This document shows positions 1-6,130 of a DNA stretch of 6,226 nucleotides, in pieces. The position numbers were made by a program, and so were the translations under genes. The stretch spans positions 1 to 6,226 of the forward strand of contig JAAXWV010000083.1 of NCBI GenBank assembly GCA_013334845.1, read 5' to 3'. Positions within the stretch are counted from its first letter, which is position 1. Every line of letters begins with the position of its first letter. The DNA comes from Candidatus Roizmanbacteria bacterium. GTDB taxonomy: Bacteria > Patescibacteriota > Microgenomatia > UBA1406 > GWC2-37-13. The notes beneath the pieces are model-generated. The model saw only the letters and a program-made list of their open reading frames with translations, searched no databases and was not told the origin of the DNA.

Positions 1-246
1 ATTCAGGTGGCTCAGGCACAAGGATCAATCATGGTGCTTGCTGCCGAACATGGCCTGCCGGTAGAATTTTTGACCCCGCTCGAGATAAAACAGATTATCA
101 CCGGCTACGGAACCGCGGACAAATTATCCGTACTCAAGATGATACGTATGCTTGTCAAGGAAACAAAGGAGATTAAGCAAGACGATCAGATCGATGCAGT
201 GGCTTGCGCATACGCTTACAGTACACTCAACCAGAATTTAATGTAA
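1..246 (+). CDS. ruvC: Crossover junction endodeoxyribonuclease RuvC, C-terminal part (5' end outside window)
   Basis: RuvC resolves Holliday junctions made during recombination and fork repair; it acts as a dimer with the RuvAB branch-migration motor in the cytoplasm. The frame is open from base 1, so the gene begins upstream; about 81 C-terminal codons are present. The visible part matches the RuvC C-terminal fold: a helix with AQAQGSIMVLAAEHGLPV, then the stretch 'TPLEIKQIITGYGTADK', which corresponds to the family pattern P.E.K...TG.G.A.K, and near the end 'DDQIDAVACAYAY', whose D..DA spacing corresponds to the last two acidic residues of the DDED metal-binding active site (Asp138 and Asp141 in E. 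coli). The first two catalytic acids lie in the missing N-terminal half. The stop codon is only 9 bases from gpmI on the same strand. Its TAA also forms part of a possible gpmI -10 element. Confidence 0.9.
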   Translation: MQVAQAQGSIMVLAAEHGLPVEFLTPLEIKQIITGYGTADKLSVLKMIRMLVKETKEIKQDDQIDAVACAYAYSTLNQNLM

Positions 247-249
247 AAT
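244..249 (+). promoter_or_regulatory. Possible -10 element for a leaderless gpmI transcript
   Basis: The hexamer TAAAAT, preceded directly by TG, ends 6 bases before the gpmI ATG at 256. A -10 box at this distance would start transcription at or next to the start codon. There is no purine-rich Shine-Dalgarno sequence in the 15 bases before the ATG. The hexamer overlaps the ruvC stop codon. No convincing -35 box is seen about 17 bases upstream, so this is a weak call that rests on the same arrangement recurring at other starts in the window. Confidence 0.35.
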
Positions 250-255
250 GAGTAT

Positions 256-1851
256 ATGAAACCAGTGATTTTAGTAATTATGGATGGATATGGGTTATCG
301 ACACCCAATCCGGGAAACGCAGTATACCTTGCCAATCCCCCCGTAATTACGCGCCTCATGAACGAATACCCTCATACTACCCTGAAAGCATCAGGTGAAT
401 CAGTTGGTCTACCTCCCGGCGAAGTCGGAAATACAGAAGTGGGACATATAAATATCGGGGCTGGACGAGTGGTATATCAGGATTTGTCGAGAATAAATAT
501 GAGTATTACCGACGGATCTTTTTATGCCAATCAAGCCCTTTTGAAAGCTGTTGCCTTTCTCCAAAAAACAGGTGGAAAGCTTCACGTTATCGGACTTGTG
601 AGCGAAGGTTGTGTGCACTCATCACTCGATCATCTTAGTGCAGTACTGCACTTCGCCAGGGAAAATAAGGTGTCCCGGGTTTTATTGCATGCAATCACTG
701 ACGGTCGTGATTCCGCCCCCAACGCAGGCAGAGAAGTCGTCAAAAAAGTGGAGGATCAAATGAAAAAGGGTAATCTTGGTGAGATAGCCACAGTAACAGG
801 GCGATACTATGCGATGGATCGGGATAGACGATGGGATCGGGTTGAGAAGGCGTATAAGTGTATGACCGAAGGAATTGGAAAACAGGCAGCGAGTGTTGAC
901 GAGGCTATAACCCAATCATATGATGCAGGGGTTACCGATGAATTTATCGAGCCGACCAACATTGTCAAGGACGGTAAACCAGTTGGACTTGTCGAAGAAG
1001 GTGATGCCGTGATATTTTTTAATTTCCGCATCGATCGTCCACGTGAGTTGACCAAGGCTTTTGTACTTAATGACTTTGAAACTGTCGCCAATATAGGTGG
1101 TTCTTACAATCCTCATGGTGTCGTTGCCCCATTTACCCGAACTAAAAAAATTGACAACTTATGCTATGTAACTATGACTGAGTATGAAGTTAACCTGCCT
1201 GTTGAGGTTGCTTTTCCACCATTTACGGTTCAGAAACCACTCGGTGAGGTAATAGCGGAACACAAATTTCCTCAACTTCATATGAGCGAGTCGGAGAAAG
1301 AACGCTTTGTAACCTTCTATTTCAATGGTCTTCATGAGGAACCATATCCACTTGAGGAACGCGTCATCATACACTCACCCAAAGTACCCACCTACGATAT
1401 GATGCCGGAAATGTCCGCAGACGAACTTGTTTCTGTGGTAGTTCAAAAACTGTCTGAGGAAAAATTTTCATTTGTGGTAGTAAATTTCGCAAATCCCGAC
1501 ATGGTTGGACATACCGGCAATATTGAAGCAACAATAAAAGCAGTGAAAACAGTTGATACATGTGTCGGACAGATCGTAGAGGCAGCCCTCCAGCATGGAT
1601 ACACGTTGTTTATTACTGCGGACCATGGCAATGCAGAGCAAAAAATCAATCCGCAAAATGGACAAATCTCAACAGAGCATACTGGAAATCCGGTACCATT
1701 TATTGCTGTAAGCAGTTCACTAAAAAATAGGGGTGTCACTTTACTTCCCGGTATATTGGCTGATATTGCACCCACTGTTTTGGGAGAACTGGGAATACCC
1801 AAACCTCAAGAAATGACAGGAAGAAATCTTCTGGAACACGTAGAGTCTTAA
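256..1851 (+). CDS. gpmI: 2,3-bisphosphoglycerate-independent phosphoglycerate mutase
   Basis: This enzyme interconverts 3- and 2-phosphoglycerate in lower glycolysis through a phosphoenzyme, using two Mn(II) ions; it is cytoplasmic and belongs to the alkaline phosphatase superfamily. At 531 residues it is slightly longer than the usual 510 or so. Family motifs appear in order: metal ligand D10 in MDGYG; the nucleophile loop GNTEVGHINIGAGR (58-71); H121; TDGRD (148-152); GRYYAMDRDRRWDR (182-195); FNFRIDRPRELT (255-266); K348 in ESEK; SPKVPTYDMMPEMSA (374-388); NPDMVGHTG with D415 and H419; TADHGNAE with D456 and H457; and H475 in HTGNPVPF. The oddity is T60, in place of the catalytic Ser of the GNSEVGH motif (codon ACA at 433-435). 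All other metal and substrate residues I can map are present, so I infer an active enzyme with a Thr nucleophile. The ATG at 248 cannot be the start because it meets TGA after three codons. The stop overlaps that of the convergent kinase gene. Confidence 0.96.
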   Translation: MKPVILVIMDGYGLSTPNPGNAVYLANPPVITRLMNEYPHTTLKASGESVGLPPGEVGNTEVGHINIGAGRVVYQDLSRINMSITDGSFYANQALLKAVAFLQKTGGKLHVIGLVSEGCVHSSLDHLSAVLHFARENKVSRVLLHAITDGRDSAPNAGREVVKKVEDQMKKGNLGEIATVTGRYYAMDRDRRWDRVEKAYKCMTEGIGKQAASVDEAITQSYDAGVTDEFIEPTNIVKDGKPVGLVEEGDAVIFFNFRIDRPRELTKAFVLNDFETVANIGGSYNPHGVVAPFTRTKKIDNLCYVTMTEYEVNLPVEVAFPPFTVQKPLGEVIAEHKFPQLHMSESEKERFVTFYFNGLHEEPYPLEERVIIHSPKVPTYDMMPEMSADELVSVVVQKLSEEKFSFVVVNFANPDMVGHTGNIEATIKAVKTVDTCVGQIVEAALQHGYTLFITADHGNAEQKINPQNGQISTEHTGNPVPFIAVSSSLKNRGVTLLPGILADIAPTVLGELGIPKPQEMTGRNLLEHVES

Positions 1852-2759
1852 TTCGCTCCAACTCTCGCAATGATCTTTATCGCATATTGAGCCCCTTTTT
1901 CCATTGCCAGCTGTTCATCATGATGTTTAATAAACGAGGCAATAAACGCAGCAGTGTAGCCATCACCGGCCCCTGTGGTATCGAGCACTTTCTCCACCGG
2001 AAAAATGCGTTGATAACATACCTGGGTGTCATTATATGCATAACTTCCTTTTTTCCCATCAGTAACGACGAGCAACAGATTCTCTAATTTCGGAAAGTAT
2101 ATCTTTTTCATATTTTCACGAAAATTCAAAAAACGATACTGCTTTTTTACCAGATCGGAGAATTCGTATCCGTTCACTATCAAAACCGACGCATATTTTA
2201 CCAGCTCGAGAATTTCTTCAGGGCGCCGACGACAATCCCTTACGCCAAGATTGAGGAACAGTTCACTATTATTATGATGAATGAATCGGGCCAGCTTAAT
2301 CTTATCAGTGAGTGAGACATCAGGCAGGTTCCCCAAGTATACAGCTTTGGTTCTCAGCAGACCCTCAAGTTGTTTCGATGAATGAAACATATTCTGGTGA
2401 GGAGTCTGGTAGTTGATCACCGTTTTTTCTCCTTTATCACTTAGTAATATCGAAGAAATATTGAGATAGTCCTCGTCATGCCGGCAATAAAGGGTAGATA
2501 CTCCGGAATCGCGGAGCTTTTCCTCAATCATTTTTTGAAAAGCATTTTTTCCTATCACTGACATAAGTGCGGTACGTGCTCCTTTTTTTTGAGCGCCAAT
2601 AGCTACATTTGCTCCTCCTCCGCCAAGTGAGGTATGGAATTCATCGGTAAAATATTTTCCACCGGCTGCCAGTTGAAATCTGCCTTGAGAGAACGTAAGA
2701 GAATCACTCTTAAAGTACATATCTACCCCAACGGTACCAATAGAGATGAGATCAAACAT
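1848..2759 (-). CDS. PfkB/ribokinase-family carbohydrate kinase
   Basis: The product transfers the ATP gamma-phosphate to a hydroxyl of a sugar or nucleoside in the cytoplasm. Its 303 residues match the family's usual length of about 300. Visible signatures: N-terminal strand DLISIGTVGVDMYF with the sugar-binding Asp at D13; the glycine-rich PfkB signature region LGGGGANVAIGAQKKGA (45-61); NGYEFSDL (196-203), in the place of the NxxE motif; VVTDGKKGSYAY (231-242); and the second PfkB signature DTTGAGD (260-266), which forms the anion hole and supplies the catalytic base D266. The C-terminus, RVGAN, resembles the usual ribokinase ending. The substrate cannot be read from sequence; ribokinase, fructokinase, adenosine kinase and 6-phosphofructokinase types are all possible. 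It lies 47 bases downstream of the membrane glycosyltransferase on the same strand but seems to have its own promoter in that gap. It converges on gpmI with a 4-base overlap. Confidence 0.92.
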   Translation of the reverse strand: MFDLISIGTVGVDMYFKSDSLTFSQGRFQLAAGGKYFTDEFHTSLGGGGANVAIGAQKKGARTALMSVIGKNAFQKMIEEKLRDSGVSTLYCRHDEDYLNISSILLSDKGEKTVINYQTPHQNMFHSSKQLEGLLRTKAVYLGNLPDVSLTDKIKLARFIHHNNSELFLNLGVRDCRRRPEEILELVKYASVLIVNGYEFSDLVKKQYRFLNFRENMKKIYFPKLENLLLVVTDGKKGSYAYNDTQVCYQRIFPVEKVLDTTGAGDGYTAAFIASFIKHHDEQLAMEKGAQYAIKIIARVGAN

Positions 2760-2766
2760 AGTTTTT

Positions 2767-2797
2767 ATTATACATAGATTCTTAAGATGAAAGTCAA
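2767..2797 (-). promoter_or_regulatory. Predicted promoter of the PfkB-family kinase gene
   Basis: Read on the minus strand, TTGACT (2797-2792) and a perfect TATAAT (2772-2767) are separated by 19 bases, slightly longer than the ideal 17. The TATAAT is preceded by TG and ends 7 bases before the kinase ATG at 2759. Transcription would begin at or within a base or two of the start codon, giving a leaderless message. No Shine-Dalgarno sequence is present before the ATG. This is the best-formed promoter in the window and fills most of the 47-base gap after the glycosyltransferase gene. Confidence 0.55.
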
Positions 2798-2806
2798 CGA
2801 ATTATA

Positions 2807-4561
2807 TTAGGGTGAGTACTGAATGATCTCTCCCGTATAATAGTCGCCCTGATATGCTTTTCTCCCTGGATAACGTTCGAAAAGCTTTTTATTTAGCACG
2901 TCACCAAGGTCTAAAGCATAGATGACATTATCCCGGAAACTTAGATCCATAAACGTACTGGTCACACCATACGTCCACCAGTTATCTGATGGCGCGATAA
3001 ACACAATGGCATCTTTTAGACGCAATTTCTCGACCTGGTCAATAAGAGTACGCTGAGCATAATTAAAGTTTTTAAGCTCTCCTATATTGAGCGGAGTATA
3101 GTCATTTCCCCATCGAGGGTTATTACTTACCCGGTACCATCCTGTCATCGAGACTATACATAAGGCAAGTGCTATTCCATATGGTATAAGTAGTAACTTT
3201 CGCGTATCTATCTGCCTTATCCAGTCGGCATTATGAAAAACTGACCGATATATTTGCGGCATTTGTTCGATACCTAGTACAATTACAAGTATGAGGAATG
3301 GGGTCATTTCATACCAGAATCGCGGGCCATACATCATCCAGCTTCCCTGATAAAAAAAATATCCTAACGGTAATGCAACAATTATGCCCAAAAATAGATA
3401 TTCCCATTTTGTCTTTTTTTTGAAAAAGAGAAAAATGAGGAAGAATATCCAACTCAGTCCAAAAGGCCAGCCAAGCAGTACCCGATCGAGCAGAAACATA
3501 TTAGTGTATATATCCATCAGCCCTCCTCCAATAGTTCTACCCGGCCCAAACCCAAATTGACTCAGATAACCCACATTGTATGGCGACACGAGAGGATTTC
3601 CGGTAAGCAATACATTGTAAGCTAGATAGGAAATCATCATGAAGGCCATACCGGCAAGCCACCAAAGGGTTAATTTCGGTACACTCGGATTCTTCCTGAA
3701 CCGGTAAAATAAAGCAATCGCGCAGAAAGGTATCAGTATCCAAAAAGCGGTATAGGGTCGTATATTGCAGAGAAATCCAAAGGCTAGGCCAGTAAGCAAC
3801 GCATATGCCCAATGTTTTGTTTGAGCTGCTTTAATAAATAAGTATGTTGCCAGTAAGGTAAAAAGCTGAGCTGAATTATGTGACATGAAATTAGAAGCAT
3901 TCATTTTTACAAATGGTGAGACAAACATAAAAAAAGCCGCCAGGAAGCCAATTCGGTTTGAATAAAGTGTTTTGCCCACCAGATAGGTCATCGCAATACA
4001 AAGCGCTCCGACAATTGGGGGGACAATCCAGGGAATATGAACAAGCACGCCGATTGCAAGTAAGAGCGGATGTCCAAAATTGTATTGTGAAAAGTATCTA
4101 CCCTGAAAATGGACGAGCTGAAGAGGAAAATGCCAATCAAAGGGAATTGAGGTGAGGAACACCTTTCCTGAGGCAAAAATTTTTGCTTGAGTGAGATAAG
4201 CCACAGAATCGGGAACGTGCGGCATATGGTCAAGGAAATAATAATTTGTTACCGTATATTCAACAAGAGCTATTCCGACCAGAATAAAGGCGGCTTTATT
4301 CCAAAAATGAGAAGATGGCACATATAGCTTCACTATGTTATTTGACTTGGAAAGCCACCATATAATTGGCAATGTGACGAAAAAGATAAGAAGTGCAACG
4401 GCAACCCCACTAAACGGAATTTTAAGGATAGTCATCAGTACGCTGGGCCAAGAATATTCATGCTGGTAATTGCCACCCATAGAAAACTCAACCGGCAGAG
4501 CACGCCAAAATGAAGTAGTTAATACAAACACTATGAGGTCGAAGTATAAAATCCAGTTCAT
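2807..4561 (-). CDS. GT-C fold membrane glycosyltransferase, GT39/PMT-like
   Basis: Enzymes of this type transfer a sugar from a lipid-phosphate carrier to protein, lipid or polymer on the outer face of the membrane. From the start at 4561 it has 584 residues with about 11-13 hydrophobic segments, among them roughly 2-18, 50-70, 90-107, 166-185, 203-219, 231-247, 269-286, 298-318, 387-405, 419-432 and 456-473. The first external loop holds PHVPDSVAYLTQAKIFASG (114-132), with D118 as the likely catalytic acid, then GRYFSQYNFGHPLLLA (154-169), the usual G.Y...Y..G.PLLL motif of these proteins. RPYT (268-271) and GPRFWYE (412-418) are also typical. A non-membrane C-terminal domain of about 110 residues follows. 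FKKKTK after a hydrophobic segment marks a cytoplasmic loop. An in-frame ATG at 4594 would add 11 residues and overlap the holA start; I prefer 4561 because a TATACT box lies 8 bases before it. Acceptor and sugar are unknown. Confidence 0.82.
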   Translation of the reverse strand: MNWILYFDLIVFVLTTSFWRALPVEFSMGGNYQHEYSWPSVLMTILKIPFSGVAVALLIFFVTLPIIWWLSKSNNIVKLYVPSSHFWNKAAFILVGIALVEYTVTNYYFLDHMPHVPDSVAYLTQAKIFASGKVFLTSIPFDWHFPLQLVHFQGRYFSQYNFGHPLLLAIGVLVHIPWIVPPIVGALCIAMTYLVGKTLYSNRIGFLAAFFMFVSPFVKMNASNFMSHNSAQLFTLLATYLFIKAAQTKHWAYALLTGLAFGFLCNIRPYTAFWILIPFCAIALFYRFRKNPSVPKLTLWWLAGMAFMMISYLAYNVLLTGNPLVSPYNVGYLSQFGFGPGRTIGGGLMDIYTNMFLLDRVLLGWPFGLSWIFFLIFLFFKKKTKWEYLFLGIIVALPLGYFFYQGSWMMYGPRFWYEMTPFLILVIVLGIEQMPQIYRSVFHNADWIRQIDTRKLLLIPYGIALALCIVSMTGWYRVSNNPRWGNDYTPLNIGELKNFNYAQRTLIDQVEKLRLKDAIVFIAPSDNWWTYGVTSTFMDLSFRDNVIYALDLGDVLNKKLFERYPGRKAYQGDYYTGEIIQYSP

Positions 4562-4569
4562 TTCAATAC

Positions 4570-4575
4570 AGTATA
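4570..4575 (-). promoter_or_regulatory. Possible -10 element for the glycosyltransferase gene
   Basis: On the minus strand TATACT, preceded directly by TG, ends 8 bases before the ATG at 4561. This again predicts a transcript with almost no leader. The expected -35 position has no good match. It lies 5 bases from the opposing holA -10 element. If translation instead starts at 4594, this box would be inside the gene and irrelevant. Confidence 0.35.
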
Positions 4576-4580
4576 CAAGG

Positions 4581-4586
4581 TATAAT
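4581..4586 (+). promoter_or_regulatory. Possible -10 element for the holA (and downstream) transcript
   Basis: A perfect TATAAT ends 6 bases before the holA ATG at 4593. The GAGG following it is only 2 bases from the ATG, too close for a working Shine-Dalgarno, so a leaderless message is the simplest reading. No clear -35 box is seen. A second TATAAT at 4601-4606 lies inside the gene just after the start codon and is probably coincidental. Confidence 0.4.
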
Positions 4587-4592
4587 GAGGTC

Positions 4593-5285
4593 ATGCTTAC
4601 TATAATTTGCGGTGAAGACGAAGTAGGTTCGCGCGCGTACGTAAACGATTTAAAGAAGCACTATGCTTCAAAAGGCTATGACATGTATGAAGTGGGTCCG
4701 AGAGATATTGGGTCAATTCTAAATGATGATTTGGGGGCTTCTTCTCTTTTCGGTTCACAGTCTGTCTACATAACCTCTGGTTTAAATTCGCTTATCGGGC
4801 GCAAAAAAACAAACAATGAGTTCCTCCAGCAGCTTGATCAGCTTAGTGTCGATCAGGACAAGATAGTCATTGACTGGGAAGAGGGGGTGTCACTGCGCGA
4901 TATAAAGATTAAGAACGTGACTGCAATAAAAGAGTTCAAGCCTTCTCAAACCATTTTTGCTTTACTCGACTCTTGTTACCCGGGAAATAAAGCGCTTTTT
5001 ATCACGATGTTATCTGCCGTTGGTTCATCACAGGAAGAAGGCTTTATATTCATTATGCTTGCCCGTCACATTCGTCAACTCCTTTTAGCAGCATACGACG
5101 CTCTTCCTGTCAACACACCACCGTGGCAGAAAAACAAATTGAAATCACTGGCGGGGAAGTGGTCTAAGCCAAAACTACTTCAGATGTATCATGGTCTGGC
5201 TCGCCTGGATCAGGGTTTAAAGACAAGCACAAATACATACGGTTATATTAAAGCCATAGAAATACTAGCGTGTTATTGCCTGTAA
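4593..5285 (+). CDS. holA: DNA polymerase III delta subunit (HolA-like, short form)
   Basis: Delta is the clamp-loader subunit that binds and opens the sliding clamp DnaN during replication. The protein has 230 residues from the chosen start, against about 340 for E. coli HolA. Family-like features: an N-terminal strand and turn LTIICGEDEVGSRAYV (2-17), the usual 'hydrophobic-G-E-(D/E)' opening; SLFGSQSVYI (51-60), resembling the SLF....VV strand; the helix FIFIMLARHIRQLLLAAYD (151-169), which matches the L..R..R.L helix of domain III; PPWQKNKLKSLAGKWS (176-191); and LDQGLKT (205-211), corresponding to the LD..LK(T/S) C-terminal motif. The frame is open back to 4470, but that part is antisense to the glycosyltransferase gene; the ATG at 4593 places the conserved strand at the N-terminus and sits just after a TATAAT. 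The reduced size suggests a shortened middle region. The assignment rests on motif pattern rather than strong identity. Confidence 0.75.
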   Translation: MLTIICGEDEVGSRAYVNDLKKHYASKGYDMYEVGPRDIGSILNDDLGASSLFGSQSVYITSGLNSLIGRKKTNNEFLQQLDQLSVDQDKIVIDWEEGVSLRDIKIKNVTAIKEFKPSQTIFALLDSCYPGNKALFITMLSAVGSSQEEGFIFIMLARHIRQLLLAAYDALPVNTPPWQKNKLKSLAGKWSKPKLLQMYHGLARLDQGLKTSTNTYGYIKAIEILACYCL

Positions 5286-5294
5286 GTGGTATCA

Positions 5295-5300
5295 TATAAT
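5295..5300 (+). promoter_or_regulatory. Possible -10 element upstream of the phosphohexomutase gene
   Basis: A perfect TATAAT lies in the 38-base gap after holA, 23 bases before the ATG at 5324. It would give a leader of roughly 16 bases with no Shine-Dalgarno in it. A weaker alternative, TATCTT at 5313-5318, ends 5 bases before the ATG and would fit the leaderless pattern of the other genes. Read-through from holA is equally possible, since no terminator hairpin is seen in the gap. Confidence 0.3.
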
Positions 5301-5323
5301 CCTATTACTATTTATCTTAACCT

Positions 5324-6130
5324 ATGAGTTTAAATCCTTCAGTTTTTAAGGCTTACGACATTCGCGGAATTTACCCCACTGATCTAGATGAACAAGGTAT
5401 CGCATCTATCTCCAAAGGAATCTACTCATTTATGTCTAAAAAACTAAACAAACGGGATGTCTCGATTGTAGTCAGTCGCGATATGCGGCTGTCTTCCCCC
5501 TCACTTTTTGAAGCGGCTAAGCGGGCACTCATGGAATTGGGGGCGACAGTAATAGACATCGGCATTTGTCCGACCACTACGCTTTATTACGCAGCATTAA
5601 AGTATGGTTACGATGGCGGTTTTCAAATCAGTGCTTCACATAATCCAAAGGAATATAACGGAGTGAAATTCGTGATGGCTGAGAATGGCAAGATCCTTAA
5701 AATCGCCAAATCAAACGGAATGGATGAGATAAAAAGAATGGCCTTAGAGAATGATTTCTTACCTGCTGAATCTGGCGGAAACGTGATCGAAAAAACTACT
5801 GCTGTGCACGATGCAGTAGAGTATGCTAAAGAACTTGTCAACCTAACTCATATTAAGCCATTTAAGGTCGTTGCTGATGTAGCGAATGCGATGGGTTCGG
5901 TATATCTCAACGAAATGTATACGTTCCTTCCCGGGACATTGGTTCGTATGAATTTTGAGCTTGATGGAACCTTCCCGGTACATCAGGCGGATCCACTTCA
6001 GTTTAAGCTCCATGAAGCACTTCAAAAAAAGGTAGTCGATGAAAAAGCCGACTTGGGGATTTCGGTCGACGGCGATGGTGATCGAGTGTATTTCATTGAT
6101 GAAAAAAATAGCGGAAATACTGAGGAGTAA
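5324..6130 (+). CDS. Phosphomannomutase/phosphoglucomutase, truncated after domain 2
   Basis: Alpha-D-phosphohexomutases interconvert hexose 1- and 6-phosphates, supplying precursors for nucleotide sugars. The 268 residues correspond to the first two of four domains; full proteins have about 450. Present are the N-terminal FKAYDIRGIYPTDL (8-21), SRDMRLSSP (51-59), the phosphoserine loop SASHNPKEYNGVKF (103-116, catalytic S105), VVADVANAMG (182-191), the FPVH..DPL segment (217-225), and the Mg(II) loop DGDGDR (249-254, with D249, D251 and D253). Similarity continues to FIDEK (257-261) and then stops: the last seven residues and a TAA at 6128-6130 replace the start of domain 3. The sugar-binding loop (usually GEMSGH) and the C-terminal phosphate-binding loop are absent, so this product alone should not be an active mutase. 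The break lies next to an A7 run at 6102-6108. It may be a true disruption, or an assembly fault near the window end. Confidence 0.85.
   Translation: MSLNPSVFKAYDIRGIYPTDLDEQGIASISKGIYSFMSKKLNKRDVSIVVSRDMRLSSPSLFEAAKRALMELGATVIDIGICPTTTLYYAALKYGYDGGFQISASHNPKEYNGVKFVMAENGKILKIAKSNGMDEIKRMALENDFLPAESGGNVIEKTTAVHDAVEYAKELVNLTHIKPFKVVADVANAMGSVYLNEMYTFLPGTLVRMNFELDGTFPVHQADPLQFKLHEALQKKVVDEKADLGISVDGDGDRVYFIDEKNSGNTEE

Noticed and set aside
1887..2087. Plus-strand open frame of 66 codons
   Set aside because: It is entirely antisense to the conserved C-terminal part of the PfkB-family kinase, including the DTTGAGD motif, and has no recognisable protein features of its own.
2760..2806. Possible terminator after the glycosyltransferase gene
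   Set aside because: The gap holds only the short palindrome CTTAAG and no GC-rich hairpin with a T-tract. The sequence is better explained as the kinase promoter.
3958..4155. Plus-strand open frame of 65 codons
   Set aside because: It is antisense to the membrane glycosyltransferase; its composition (many Arg, Gln and Glu) is what the complement of hydrophobic codons would give.
4470..4592. N-terminal extension of the holA frame (41 extra residues)
   Set aside because: It lies antisense to the 5' end of the glycosyltransferase gene, and it would put extra residues before the family's N-terminal strand. The ATG at 4593 follows a TATAAT and fits the pattern of other starts.
4601..4606. Second TATAAT near the holA start as an alternative promoter
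   Set aside because: Its start point would fall about 20 bases inside the coding region, with no suitable ATG before the conserved N-terminal strand. It is explained by the codons for Thr-Ile-Ile.
6103..6109. Slippery heptamer A AAA AAT in the mutase frame, suggesting programmed -1 frameshifting
   Set aside because: A -1 shift there meets TAG at once (6109-6111), so it would only shorten the product by a few residues. No downstream stimulatory structure was recognised.
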